From positions 1 through 64,000 of the forward strand of contig CAZOGW010000002.1 in NCBI GenBank assembly GCA_964579415.1: 64,000 nt of DNA. The letters run 5' to 3'. The number at the start of each line of letters is the position of its first letter. Position 1 is the first letter of the stretch. Below are positions 44,078-52,278 of the stretch, piece after piece. The translations under genes and the position numbers were made by a program. The notes under the pieces are model-generated. The model was given only the letters and a program-made list of their open reading frames with translations. It was not told the origin of the DNA and made no database searches. Origin of the DNA: CAZOGW01 sp964579415 (GTDB lineage: Bacteria > Actinomycetota > Acidimicrobiia > Spongiisociales > UBA5794).

Positions 44078-47000
44078 ATGACCGTCGGGTTTGTCGTCTG
44101 GAACCCGTTCCAGGTGTTCCACATGGGACCCATCGCCGAACACCTCGACGACGTCGTGTTCCTGGTCGTCAACCGGTGGGGCCTGGAAGAGTTGCGCGCC
44201 GGTTTCGGGGGCAGCGTCGGCGCCTTCATCGACCGTCCCCACCAGATCGTCACCACGCGTCAGCTCACGGCGCTCGACGGGAAGCTGGACGCCCTGGTCT
44301 GCCCGAACCCGTTTCCCGGGATGAACGCCCTGGCGGCGACCCGCCGCGTCGGGATCCAGTACTCGATGACCAAGGAGAGCTACCAGTACGGCACCTGGCG
44401 GTCGCAGTTCGACGTGAACCTGGCCTACGGCGACTACACCGTGGGCAAGCTGCTCCGCTACGGCCCCGCCGTCGCCGTGGGGAACCCCCGGTTCGCTCCC
44501 TGGTTCAAGGGCGCTGACGAGCCGGCGCCGCCTTCGCCGCGCAAGACGGTCATCTACCTCCCCACCTGGGGCGAGTTCTCGTCGGTGCCCCGGTTCCTCC
44601 CCGCCATCGAGGCGCTGCAGGCCGACTACGAGGTCATCGTCAAGCTCCACCACAAGATCCACCTCACCGAACCGGACAAGACGGCGCAGCTGCAGTCGTC
44701 GGGCATCAAGAGCTCCTTCCTCCCCCACGACGATCTGCTGCCGCAGCTGCGCCGCGCCGACCTCGTCATCAGCGACTACAGCGGAGCGATCTTCGACGCC
44801 ATCTACGTGCGGAAGCCGGTGCTGCTTCTCCAGGAGGACCCGGCGAGCCTCATCGGTGACAAGTTCACCTTCGACAGCATCGAGTACTCCCGGCGCGACG
44901 ACATCGGCCCCGTGGTGGCGTCTCCCGCGCAACTGGCCGACACCGTCGCCGCCGTCCTGAATGGCTCGATCGACTACCGGGACGCCAACGAACGGCTCCG
45001 GGCCGAATGCTTCGCCGAAGACGTGCACGCCGCCGAACGGTGCGCCGAGGTGATCGACACCGTGGCGCACCAGCGCACGAACCCCCTCTCCCCCCGGTCC
45101 CACAGCAACAGACCTGTGGTGGCGCCGGAGCGACCAGTGGAGCAACGCATCCTCCGCCTCGAGCAACAGCGCGCCGCCGGCGCCGGAACCTCGACCCCGG
45201 CCGGGGATGCACAGGAGCACCTGCGGGCCCGGATGCGCCAGTCGGTCAGGGCGGCAGCGGGCGCCGCCGGCGCCGGCACGTTGCTGCCCGCCCTGGCGGC
45301 GGCACCCGGCCCTCACGGGAAAACGACCCGCCACCTGGCGGTCCGCACCGCACTGCGCGTCTCCGCCGACCCGTCCGTGGCCATCCGATCACTGGAGGCG
45401 TTGCAGCGTCGGGACCGGCTCGATACCGGGCAGCGGCTGTGGCTCGCCGACCTACTGTTCGTCACCGGCCGCGGCGACGAGGCGGCGCGGCTGGTCGAGG
45501 GGACAACCGGCACCTCCGCCCCCGATCTCCTCAAGACGCTGGCCCGGGCCTACGAAACCCTGTCCGGCCCGGCGGCGAGTTGGAACACCCTCACCGGGTT
45601 GGTCTCGCCGGCGCCGGTTCCCGCCTCCAACAACGGGCTGCTGGCATCGACTCCCCTCTCCGTGGACGACATCCTGCGACGGGTGACTACCAACGCGGCG
45701 TCGATCGCCACCGACTGCACCGAGTTCGAAACGGCGGCCGAGCTGTACGCCGAGTTGCTCAAGCTGGACGACGACGTGGCCGACCTCCACCACGGGTACG
45801 GAAAGGCGCTGGGCGGCGCCTTCCGGCTCGACGAGGCACGGCAGGCCTACGCCGAGGCGTTGCGGCGTGGCCCCTTCGTGGACACCTACCAGCGTTCCTA
45901 CGCTTCCTCGTGCTCCAAGGCGGAGGACTGGGAGGGTGCACACCACGCCTGGCTGCGACCGCGCCGCGATCAGGTGCTGGACGCCAGCGCCGCCCTCGGC
46001 GCCGTGCGCCGGGAACGCACCGCCTTCGACACCCTCGATGCCGCCTTCACCGACCCTGTCGTGGTCTCCTCGCCGGCGTTCCGTGATGCTCTGGAGGACA
46101 GCGCCGCAGTGGCGCCGCTGCGCCCCGCCGAACAGTGGATGGCGCTGCACTGGCGGCTGATCCGGCTCGGAGCCTTCTCCGCCGCCTACCGGGTCAAGGA
46201 CCTGGCGGCGTGGAGTCTCCTCGGCGACCTGTCACGCAGCAACGGCAACGATCCCCGCAGCACGGTGCGCCTGTCGCGGGCGCTCGTCACCGTGGGAGAG
46301 CACGACGAGGCGCGCCGGCTGCTCTCGTTGTGGCTCGCCGCCTCCACCGATGAGCCGGAAGGGCGCGCCGCCGTCACCAAGGCGCTGGCGGACCTCGACC
46401 TCCTCCAGGGGGAGACGTCGTCGATCGTGCGCTGGTTCGCCGCAGCCGCGGTCGATCGCTTCCCCCAGGACGAGGGCCGCCGCATCGCCCGGGACGTCTT
46501 CGAGGGGCGCCGCGTCGCCATCGTGGGCCCGGGTCGGCCGCCCGAGGGAGCCTCCCCCGACCGATTCGACGCCTACGACGTGGTGGTCCGACCCAACCTG
46601 TTCCTCGACGCCGCAACCGCCGCCGCCACCGGCTCGGAGCGCACCGACGTCGCCTACTTCAACAGCGGCATCACCCGGCTCGGACTGGACGACCTGCTCG
46701 ACGTCGCTGCCGGCCAGGGGGTACGTCAGGTGGTGCTGAGGCGACCCCGCGACCTGGGCCTGCTCGCTCCCCGCCTGCGCTCGGGCAAGGTCCGTTTCGT
46801 CGACATCGAGCCGTCGTGCCACCTGTTCGCCTCCTCCTTCGGCATCCAGCGGATGTTGTACGACATCAACCTCTACCGGCCCCGCACCATCGACGTGTTC
46901 AACGTCGATTTCTTCGCCGGGGCGGTCGAGTACGTCGACGGCTACAAGATCGACAACGCCGACATCAGCTTCCGCGGGTACACCCATGACTTCCGTGGCG

Positions 47001-47125
47001 ACTTCATCCTCTCGCGGAACCTGCGCGCCAGCGGTGCCGTCGGGTTCGACCCGGTGGCCGACGCCATCCTCGACCTCGACGTCGCCGCCTACCTGGAACT
47101 CCTCGACGCCAAGCCGTCGGAGTGA
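44078..47125 (+). CDS. CDP-glycerol transferase, TPR, sialyltransferase-like fusion
   Basis: A 1015-residue protein. Residues 1-330 match the CDP-glycerol:glycerophosphotransferase family (Glyphos_transf): SMTKESYQYGTWRS, YLPTWGEFSS, VKLHHKIHL, DLVISDYSGAIFDAIYVRKP. Helical repeats fill about 420-800 (AAELYAELLKLDDD, DEARQAYAEALRRGP). The last 205 residues, from RRVAIVGPGRPPEG with YDVVVRPNLF and YTHDFRGDF, resemble a GT29-type sialyltransferase fold. The gene directly precedes neuA and neuB, which supports a transferase using CMP-nonulosonate. A GCGAGG site lies nine bases before the ATG. Confidence 0.72.
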   Translation: MTVGFVVWNPFQVFHMGPIAEHLDDVVFLVVNRWGLEELRAGFGGSVGAFIDRPHQIVTTRQLTALDGKLDALVCPNPFPGMNALAATRRVGIQYSMTKESYQYGTWRSQFDVNLAYGDYTVGKLLRYGPAVAVGNPRFAPWFKGADEPAPPSPRKTVIYLPTWGEFSSVPRFLPAIEALQADYEVIVKLHHKIHLTEPDKTAQLQSSGIKSSFLPHDDLLPQLRRADLVISDYSGAIFDAIYVRKPVLLLQEDPASLIGDKFTFDSIEYSRRDDIGPVVASPAQLADTVAAVLNGSIDYRDANERLRAECFAEDVHAAERCAEVIDTVAHQRTNPLSPRSHSNRPVVAPERPVEQRILRLEQQRAAGAGTSTPAGDAQEHLRARMRQSVRAAAGAAGAGTLLPALAAAPGPHGKTTRHLAVRTALRVSADPSVAIRSLEALQRRDRLDTGQRLWLADLLFVTGRGDEAARLVEGTTGTSAPDLLKTLARAYETLSGPAASWNTLTGLVSPAPVPASNNGLLASTPLSVDDILRRVTTNAASIATDCTEFETAAELYAELLKLDDDVADLHHGYGKALGGAFRLDEARQAYAEALRRGPFVDTYQRSYASSCSKAEDWEGAHHAWLRPRRDQVLDASAALGAVRRERTAFDTLDAAFTDPVVVSSPAFRDALEDSAAVAPLRPAEQWMALHWRLIRLGAFSAAYRVKDLAAWSLLGDLSRSNGNDPRSTVRLSRALVTVGEHDEARRLLSLWLAASTDEPEGRAAVTKALADLDLLQGETSSIVRWFAAAAVDRFPQDEGRRIARDVFEGRRVAIVGPGRPPEGASPDRFDAYDVVVRPNLFLDAATAAATGSERTDVAYFNSGITRLGLDDLLDVAAGQGVRQVVLRRPRDLGLLAPRLRSGKVRFVDIEPSCHLFASSFGIQRMLYDINLYRPRTIDVFNVDFFAGAVEYVDGYKIDNADISFRGYTHDFRGDFILSRNLRASGAVGFDPVADAILDLDVAAYLELLDAKPSE

Positions 47126-47130
47126 CCCAC

Positions 47131-48318
47131 ATGGCGGTGTTGTGCGTCATACCTGCCCGCGGCGGATCCAAAGGTATCCCCGGGAAGAACCTGCGCCGGG
47201 TCGGTGGGTTGACGCTGGTGGAGCGAGCGGTCCGGTCGGCGCTGGCGGCCGAGCGGGTCGACAGGGTGGTGGTCAGCACCGACGACACCGAGATCGCCGC
47301 CGCGGCTCGGCGCAGCGGGGCCGGGGTGGTGCACCGACCTGCCGATCTGGCCGCGGATACCTCCACCAGCGAGTCCGCCCTGGTCCACGCCGTCGGATCG
47401 GTGCTCGGCGAGCCGGGTGACGGCGACGTGCTGGTCTTCTTGCAGTGCACCAGCCCCCTCATCGATCCGGCGGACATCGACCGGGCTGTCGCCATGGTCA
47501 CCGAGGGGGGCTACGACTCCGTCTTCTCGGCGGTTCGGTCCCATGCCTTCGTGTGGCGAGAGGAGGATGGCGGCGCCGTCGGGGTGAACCACGACTGGCG
47601 GGTGCGCCTGCGCCGCCAGGATCTGCCTGCGGAGTACCGCGAGACCGGTGCGGTCTACGTGATGCGTATCGCCGGCTTCCTCGAGAGCGGGCACCGGTTC
47701 TTCGGGCGTGTCGGCATCTGCGTCGTGTCCGCCACCCACGGTATCGACATCGACGCCGCCGAGGACCTGGAGATGGCTCGCTTCGTAGCCCGGCGGGCGG
47801 ACCCGGGCCCCCTCGCCGGCCTGGACCCGTCGCGGGTGACGGCGATGATCACCGACTTCGACGGGGTCCACACCGACGATCGCGCCTGGGTGGCCCAGGA
47901 CGGGCAGGAGGCGGTCAGGGTGAGCCGGTCCGACGGTCTCGGGTTGGCTGCGCTGCGTGACTCCGGGCTGGCCCTGCTCATCCTCTCCAAGGAGCGGAAC
48001 CCGGTGGTGCGGGCGCGGGCCGGCAAGCTCGGGATCGAATGTTTGCAGGGGATCGACGATAAACTGGCGGCTCTCCGCCGGTGGGCCGAGGGCAGGGGTA
48101 TCGACCCGGCAGGGATCGTGTTCGTCGGCAACGACAGCAACGACGTGCCGTGCCTCGAGTTCGTCGGATGGCCGGTGGTGGTCGCGGATGCCCACCACTC
48201 GGCCCACGCCACCGGGGCGATGACGACGCGGCGGCGCGGCGGCGCCGGCGCGCTGCGGGAGATCGCAGACCGGCTGCTGGCCGGCCCGGGCCCCTACGGA
48301 TGGCAGATCGAACAGTGA
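47131..48318 (+). CDS. neuA: CMP-nonulosonate synthetase fused to HAD phosphatase
   Basis: A 395-residue bifunctional protein. Residues 1-225 are N-acylneuraminate cytidylyltransferase: VIPARGGSKGIPGKNLR binds CTP, and QCTSPLIDPADI and YRETGAVYVMR form the sugar site. Residues about 240-395 are a KdsC-like HAD domain with the nucleophile motif ITDFDGVHTDD, ILSKERNP (motif II Ser) and GNDSNDVPCLE (metal Asp). It activates a sialic-acid-like sugar as CMP ester; the phosphatase may remove a 9-phosphate. The same order is seen in animal CMAS. GGAG lies eight bases before the ATG; a GTG at 47122 overlapping the upstream stop is an alternative. Confidence 0.9.
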   Translation: MAVLCVIPARGGSKGIPGKNLRRVGGLTLVERAVRSALAAERVDRVVVSTDDTEIAAAARRSGAGVVHRPADLAADTSTSESALVHAVGSVLGEPGDGDVLVFLQCTSPLIDPADIDRAVAMVTEGGYDSVFSAVRSHAFVWREEDGGAVGVNHDWRVRLRRQDLPAEYRETGAVYVMRIAGFLESGHRFFGRVGICVVSATHGIDIDAAEDLEMARFVARRADPGPLAGLDPSRVTAMITDFDGVHTDDRAWVAQDGQEAVRVSRSDGLGLAALRDSGLALLILSKERNPVVRARAGKLGIECLQGIDDKLAALRRWAEGRGIDPAGIVFVGNDSNDVPCLEFVGWPVVVADAHHSAHATGAMTTRRRGGAGALREIADRLLAGPGPYGWQIEQ

Positions 48319-48326
48319 GGATGCAG

Positions 48327-49193
48327 ATGAGCGTGATCGATGTCGGAGGACGCCCGGTCGGCGACGGTGAGCCTGTCTACGTCATCGCCGAGATCGGGAT
48401 CAACCACAACGGCGACGTCGAGATCGCCAAGCAACTCATCGACGTCGCGGTGGAGGCCGGGTGCGACGCGGTGAAGTTCCAGAAGCGCACCCCCGAGATC
48501 TGCGTGCCGCTCGACCAGCGGGACAAGATGCGGGAGACGCCCTGGGGCGATATGACGTACCTGGCCTACAAGGAGCGCACCGAGTTCTGGGAGTCGGAGT
48601 ACCGGCAGATCGACGAGCACGCCGCCGGCCTCGGTATCCAGTGGTTCGCCTCGCCGTGGGACGTGCCCTCGGTCGACTTCCTCGAAGGGTTCGGCGTACC
48701 CACCCACAAGGTGGCGTCGGCCAGCCTCACCGACGAGGCGCTACTCAAGGCGCTGGCGGCGACCGGCAAACCTCTCATCGTCTCCACCGGCATGTCGACG
48801 ATCGACGAGATCGACCGCGCCATGGAGTTGCTGGCGGGGTCGGATGTGGTCCTTCTCCACTCGACGTCGACGTACCCGTGCCCCCCCGAGGAATCCAACC
48901 TGAGGACCATCACCACCCTCCGGGAGCGTTACCGCGTCCCGGTCGGCTACTCGGGCCACGAACGCGGGTTGCAGGTCACCCTGGGAGCGGTGGCGCTGGG
49001 AGCCGTCGCCGTCGAGCGCCACATCACCCTCGACCGGACCATGTGGGGATCGGACCATGCGGCCAGCGTCGAACCGCAGGGTTTGCGCCATCTGGTCCGC
49101 GACATCCGCATCATCGAGACGGCGTTGGGTGACGGGGTCAAGCGGGTCTTCCCCGGCGAGGAGGAGCCGCGGCGGCGCCTCCGCTCGGCGTGA
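48327..49193 (+). CDS. neuB: Nonulosonic acid synthase without SAF domain
   Basis: A 288-residue (beta/alpha)8 enzyme that condenses phosphoenolpyruvate with an N-acylhexosamine to form a sialic-acid-like sugar. Visible signatures are VIAEIGINHNGD, AVKFQKRTP, KVASASLTDEALL, STGMSTIDEID and GYSGHERGLQV, with ERHITLDRTMWGSDHAAS as the metal/PEP site. The usual C-terminal SAF (antifreeze-like) domain of about 60 residues is missing; the protein ends just after the barrel at RRRLRSA. GAGG lies six bases before this ATG; ATG 48321 and GTG 48315 (overlapping the neuA stop) are alternatives. Confidence 0.9.
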   Translation: MSVIDVGGRPVGDGEPVYVIAEIGINHNGDVEIAKQLIDVAVEAGCDAVKFQKRTPEICVPLDQRDKMRETPWGDMTYLAYKERTEFWESEYRQIDEHAAGLGIQWFASPWDVPSVDFLEGFGVPTHKVASASLTDEALLKALAATGKPLIVSTGMSTIDEIDRAMELLAGSDVVLLHSTSTYPCPPEESNLRTITTLRERYRVPVGYSGHERGLQVTLGAVALGAVAVERHITLDRTMWGSDHAASVEPQGLRHLVRDIRIIETALGDGVKRVFPGEEEPRRRLRSA

Positions 49194-49203
49194 CGGTCGG
49201 CGC

Positions 49204-49938
49204 TCAGGAGACCCGACGGAACATGAAGCTGGCGTAGTTGACGTCGGGGCGGATGTTGCGCACCTGCAACGGCTCGAACCCGGCCTCCCCGAGAAGCTGC
49301 CAGAACTCGTCGATGGCGTACGACGTGGCCGTGATGTAGTGAGATGCGTAGTCCCCGCTCTTGGGCAGGAACCGGGGATTGCCGTTGTCGTACCTGATCT
49401 GGATCAGGCCGAGCCCACCCGGCTTGGCGGCGCCGGAGAGGGCGTGCAGCACGGCCACGCCGTATTCCTTGCTGGGGAAGTGCTGGAAGACGGCGGTGCT
49501 CAACACGATGTCGAAGCTCTCCCGGTAGGGGGCCATGGCGTCGGCGGGAGCGCCGGTGAGGTGCACCCCGGTGAAGTCCCCGAAGCCGGCCTGCTCCGCC
49601 TGGGTGCGGCACTCGTCGAGGTTCGGTCCCGAGATGTCGACGCCGACGTAGCGACGGGAGACGGGTGCCAGCGCCACCACGTTGCTACCCCCGCCGGGGC
49701 CCCACTCCAGGACGGCCAGTCCCGCACCGGGAGCCAGGGGCGGTTGGGCGAGGCTGCGGCGGAACACGTCGAGTTCCCGCCTGACCCGGGTCCCGATGGC
49801 CAGCCAGGCGCGGTCGTCGGCGTAGCGCCCGAAGCCGCGCCAGTGGGAATGCTCCCGCTTCTTGTCGTCATGGGAGCTGCAGGCCCACACGTCGGCGGCG
49901 AGGCGCTGTTGTGCGATGAGGTCCGATTCCGATGTCAT
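49204..49938 (-). CDS. Class I SAM-dependent methyltransferase
   Basis: A 244-residue protein with motif I VLEWGPGGGSNVVALA, the acidic turn YVGVDISGPNLDE and the post-I FDIVLSTAVFQHFPSKE. It probably methylates a glycan or lipid-linked sugar. It is the last of four minus-strand genes, 19 bases after the GT8 gene, and faces neuB with a ten-base gap. The opening residues carry HSHWRGFGRY, which is common in sugar methyltransferases found in O-antigen clusters, but the substrate is unknown. Confidence 0.85.
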   Translation of the reverse strand: MTSESDLIAQQRLAADVWACSSHDDKKREHSHWRGFGRYADDRAWLAIGTRVRRELDVFRRSLAQPPLAPGAGLAVLEWGPGGGSNVVALAPVSRRYVGVDISGPNLDECRTQAEQAGFGDFTGVHLTGAPADAMAPYRESFDIVLSTAVFQHFPSKEYGVAVLHALSGAAKPGGLGLIQIRYDNGNPRFLPKSGDYASHYITATSYAIDEFWQLLGEAGFEPLQVRNIRPDVNYASFMFRRVS

Positions 49939-49957
49939 GCGCGCTGCTCCACCTCGA

Positions 49958-50821
49958 TCAGGTCGGGGGTACCGCCGACGAGAACCTGTTGGCGACCAGG
50001 GCCGCCATCTGCTCGTCGGGGAGATACCGCCGCGCCGCCTGGTGCCACAGCCCCTCCACCTTGGTGAGACGCCTGTCGTTGGCGGTGCGGGGGCGGGTCC
50101 ACGGCTTCGATCCGACGTAGTGGAGGAACCGGACGTCCCATCGCTCGATCTCCCCCTCCACCGATTCGAGCCTGTCGGGGAACATGCGCTTGGTGCTGTT
50201 GTAGCGGATCGGCAGCCAACGCACCCGGTAGGGGTAGAAGTAGAGGTTGAGTACCGCCTGGTCGGCCTTGCCGGTGTGGGGCCGGGCGTCGGCGAGCCGG
50301 GTCCGCGCCGTCAGGTCGTGGTAGGTGGCGCCGCCGAGGTAGCGCCGGCCCACCCGGAAGACGCCGGAGTTGAAGAACGGGAGCGGCTGCTGACCGCGGC
50401 GGGAAGCGGCCCGCACCGCGGCGAAACCGTCGTGGCCATCCGCCGGGTGCAGCAGCTCGGAGATGTCGCCCAGACACAACATGTCGGCGTCGAGGCACAA
50501 CACCCGGTCGAACTCGGTGAACCGGAACGCCTCAAGAATGAGGAACGCCGCCACCAGGTGTTGTGGCGTATCGAGGGCGGCGCGGCCCTGGGCCTGGAGG
50601 TGGGCCAGCGACGGCGGCGATCCCTCGACGATGCGGAGTGACGGGTACCGGCGTCGCAGCAGGTCGGCGTTGGCCGCGGAGAGCCCGTTGTCGGGCGTGA
50701 GAACCAGCCAGGGTTCCTCGAGCCACGGGTTGTGCTCCAGCACCGTGGAGAGGAAGACGACGAAAGCGGGAACGAAATCGTCGGTGACCACGGTGACGAT
50801 CGCCGCGCCCGGCGCCGTCAT
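49958..50821 (-). CDS. Family 8 glycosyltransferase
   Basis: A 287-residue retaining GT-A enzyme. The start IVTVVTDDFVPAFVVFLSTVLEHNP and the DxD motif CLDADMLCLGDISEL (Asp 111-113) are typical of glycogenin/LgtC-type GT8. KADQAVLN and the C-terminal RFLHYVGSKPW provide the late donor and metal ligands. It would move glucose or galactose to a glycan. The ATG overlaps the stop of the upstream gene (ATGA). A longer open frame upstream is out of family and was rejected. Confidence 0.9.
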   Translation of the reverse strand: MTAPGAAIVTVVTDDFVPAFVVFLSTVLEHNPWLEEPWLVLTPDNGLSAANADLLRRRYPSLRIVEGSPPSLAHLQAQGRAALDTPQHLVAAFLILEAFRFTEFDRVLCLDADMLCLGDISELLHPADGHDGFAAVRAASRRGQQPLPFFNSGVFRVGRRYLGGATYHDLTARTRLADARPHTGKADQAVLNLYFYPYRVRWLPIRYNSTKRMFPDRLESVEGEIERWDVRFLHYVGSKPWTRPRTANDRRLTKVEGLWHQAARRYLPDEQMAALVANRFSSAVPPT

Positions 50822-51582
50822 GCGACCAGCTCTTCGAACACGGCCCGCTCGAACACCCCAGGGCCGCCTCCGGCAGTGGCGTCGAGCAGCCGGATCCCCT
50901 CGGTCTCCATCTCGGACTTCACCACCCGGTAGCTCTGCAGCAGCGGCGCATCGTCGCCGGCGCCATCGCACCCGAGGAGCACGATCTCACCGAAGCCCAT
51001 CAGGCGGGCCAGCACCAGGGCGAAGGTCGTCACGGTGTCGTGGGCGTCATCGAGCGGCTGTGCCGGGTCGAGGTTCATCGTCCCCCGCTCCTCGACCCGG
51101 AGTCTGGGATCGTCGAAGAGAAGGAAACGCACCTCGGAGAGGGGGAAGAGACTCTCGGCGTGCAGCAGCGAACGGAACCGGAAGGGAAAGAACTTGGTCA
51201 CGCCGCCGGTCCGCTCCCCCAACAGCGTCGCCAGCTCGGCATCGAGTCGGGGTTCGGGGTTCCCCCAGCCCCCGAACAGCTCGTGGCCGGCGCCGCAGTA
51301 ATAGGTGGGCTTCCATCGATCGAGTGCCGGGTGGCGGACCACCCAATCGGTGCCGAAGGCGGGCGTGTCCCCGATGAGCGACAGGTCCTGGGTCAGCAGC
51401 GACGGCCCGCCGGCGATGACGAAACACCGCTCACCGGCATGGCTGTTGCGGAGCTGCTCGATGCGGTCCAGCTCACCGCTCTCCCCGTAGGCGCGGCTGA
51501 GCCGGCGGCGCTGCAGCATCTGGCGATCCGACAGGCCCTGGAGGGAGTCTGCGAGCGCGGGCATGCCGGAGGGTGAGGTCAC
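50818..51582 (-). CDS. DUF115/MptE-like protein
   Basis: A 254-residue protein with the family motif RCFVIAGGPSLLTQDLSLIG near residue 52 and the FGTDWVVRHPALDRWKPTYYCG block. DUF115 proteins include archaeal 6-hydroxymethylpterin kinase (MptE) and glycan-related enzymes such as Maf proteins that act on nonulosonic acids. Given neuAB 2-4 kb away, a nonulosonate transferase role is plausible but unproven. It starts at GTG overlapping the coiled-coil gene stop and ends overlapping the GT8 start, so all three are translationally coupled. Confidence 0.7.
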   Translation of the reverse strand: MTSPSGMPALADSLQGLSDRQMLQRRRLSRAYGESGELDRIEQLRNSHAGERCFVIAGGPSLLTQDLSLIGDTPAFGTDWVVRHPALDRWKPTYYCGAGHELFGGWGNPEPRLDAELATLLGERTGGVTKFFPFRFRSLLHAESLFPLSEVRFLLFDDPRLRVEERGTMNLDPAQPLDDAHDTVTTFALVLARLMGFGEIVLLGCDGAGDDAPLLQSYRVVKSEMETEGIRLLDATAGGGPGVFERAVFEELVA

Positions 51583-52106
51583 CGCCGTCCCCGGGCGCCA
51601 CCCCTGCGGAGGCGCCGGGGGACGTCGAGGATGCGCGCCATCCGCCGGCCGAGCCGGTAGCTCCGGGAGGCACGGATGGCGTCGAGCTCGGACTGACGTA
51701 GTCGCGCCTGCTCCCGGGCCTGGCGCAGGCGGCGGCGTGAGCGGGCGAGTTGCTGCGTCAGCTCCTCGGTCTGGATGCGTGCCTCGTCTTCGATCTCGTC
51801 GATGCGCGCCCAGAAGAGGTCGACGTGCCCTTCCAGTCGCAAGACTTCGCCTTCGACGGCGCCCAGCGTCCGTGCCGAGGCCTCCAGCTTCGCCTCGAGC
51901 TCCGCATTGGCGGCGGTCAGCTCAGTCACCCGCCGCGCAGCGGCTTCGCCGGCCTCGATGAGTTCAGCGATCTGCCGACGCAGGTCCCGGATCTCCCGTT
52001 CCGCCTCGGCAGCTGCGGCGACGTCCGCCGCCGTCGCCACGTGGACCCTCTCTTCGGGACCGTCGTCATGAGCCATCGCAGCCGTTCTGTCGTGTGGTAG
52101 CGCCAC
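51579..52106 (-). CDS. Coiled-coil protein with basic tail
   Basis: A 175-residue protein, almost entirely one heptad coiled coil (about 32-145: REIRDLRRQIAELIEAGEA, ANAELEAKLEASARTL) ending in RASRSYRLGRRMARILDVPRRLRR. That tail matches the position and style of the RRSVRL tails in much larger transferases here, but no catalytic domain is attached. It may be a free-standing scaffold that recruits partners to the membrane or to the same complex. The GTG at 52106 follows a TATCCT -10 box by seven bases; an in-frame ATG ten codons later is the alternative. Confidence 0.6.
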   Translation of the reverse strand: MALPHDRTAAMAHDDGPEERVHVATAADVAAAAEAEREIRDLRRQIAELIEAGEAAARRVTELTAANAELEAKLEASARTLGAVEGEVLRLEGHVDLFWARIDEIEDEARIQTEELTQQLARSRRRLRQAREQARLRQSELDAIRASRSYRLGRRMARILDVPRRLRRGGARGRR

Positions 52107-52113
52107 ATCGGGG

Positions 52114-52119
52114 AGGATA
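52114..52119 (-). promoter_or_regulatory. -10 box (TATCCT), leaderless start of 52106 gene
   Basis: On the minus strand TATCCT, seven bases, then GTG. It drives the four-gene operon ending at 49204. Confidence 0.45.
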
Positions 52120-52221
52120 CAGGGTTGGGATCGTTGGGATCGTTGAGATCGGCTTCCCGGTGCCAGCCACGGGACTCACCGACGTCACGGCAGGAGGATC
52201 GGTTGCCGAGGCGACGCGTGA

Positions 52222-52227
52222 TACCGT
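52222..52227 (+). promoter_or_regulatory. -10 box (TACCGT) before mini-ORF 52234
   Basis: TACCGT, six bases, then GTG of a 14-codon ORF whose stop overlaps the methyltransferase start. Confidence 0.35.
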
Positions 52228-52233
52228 CGCTCT

Positions 52234-52278
52234 GTGACATCCGGTACCGGCCACGACCAGGACATCCGCCGAGCATGA
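52234..52278 (+). CDS. Leaderless mini-ORF coupled to methyltransferase
   Basis: Fourteen residues (starts VTSGTGHDQD) ending in a TGA that overlaps the next ATG in ATGA. It starts six bases after a TACCGT box. Same design as the mini-ORF before sodX. Confidence 0.35.
   Translation: MTSGTGHDQDIRRA

Noticed and set aside
42209..45334. A single 1041-codon open frame on the minus strand.
   Set aside because: Only the part up to 43930 carries recognisable domains. The rest is antisense to the CDP-glycerol transferase gene and is compositionally biased, as expected for the reverse strand of high-GC coding DNA.
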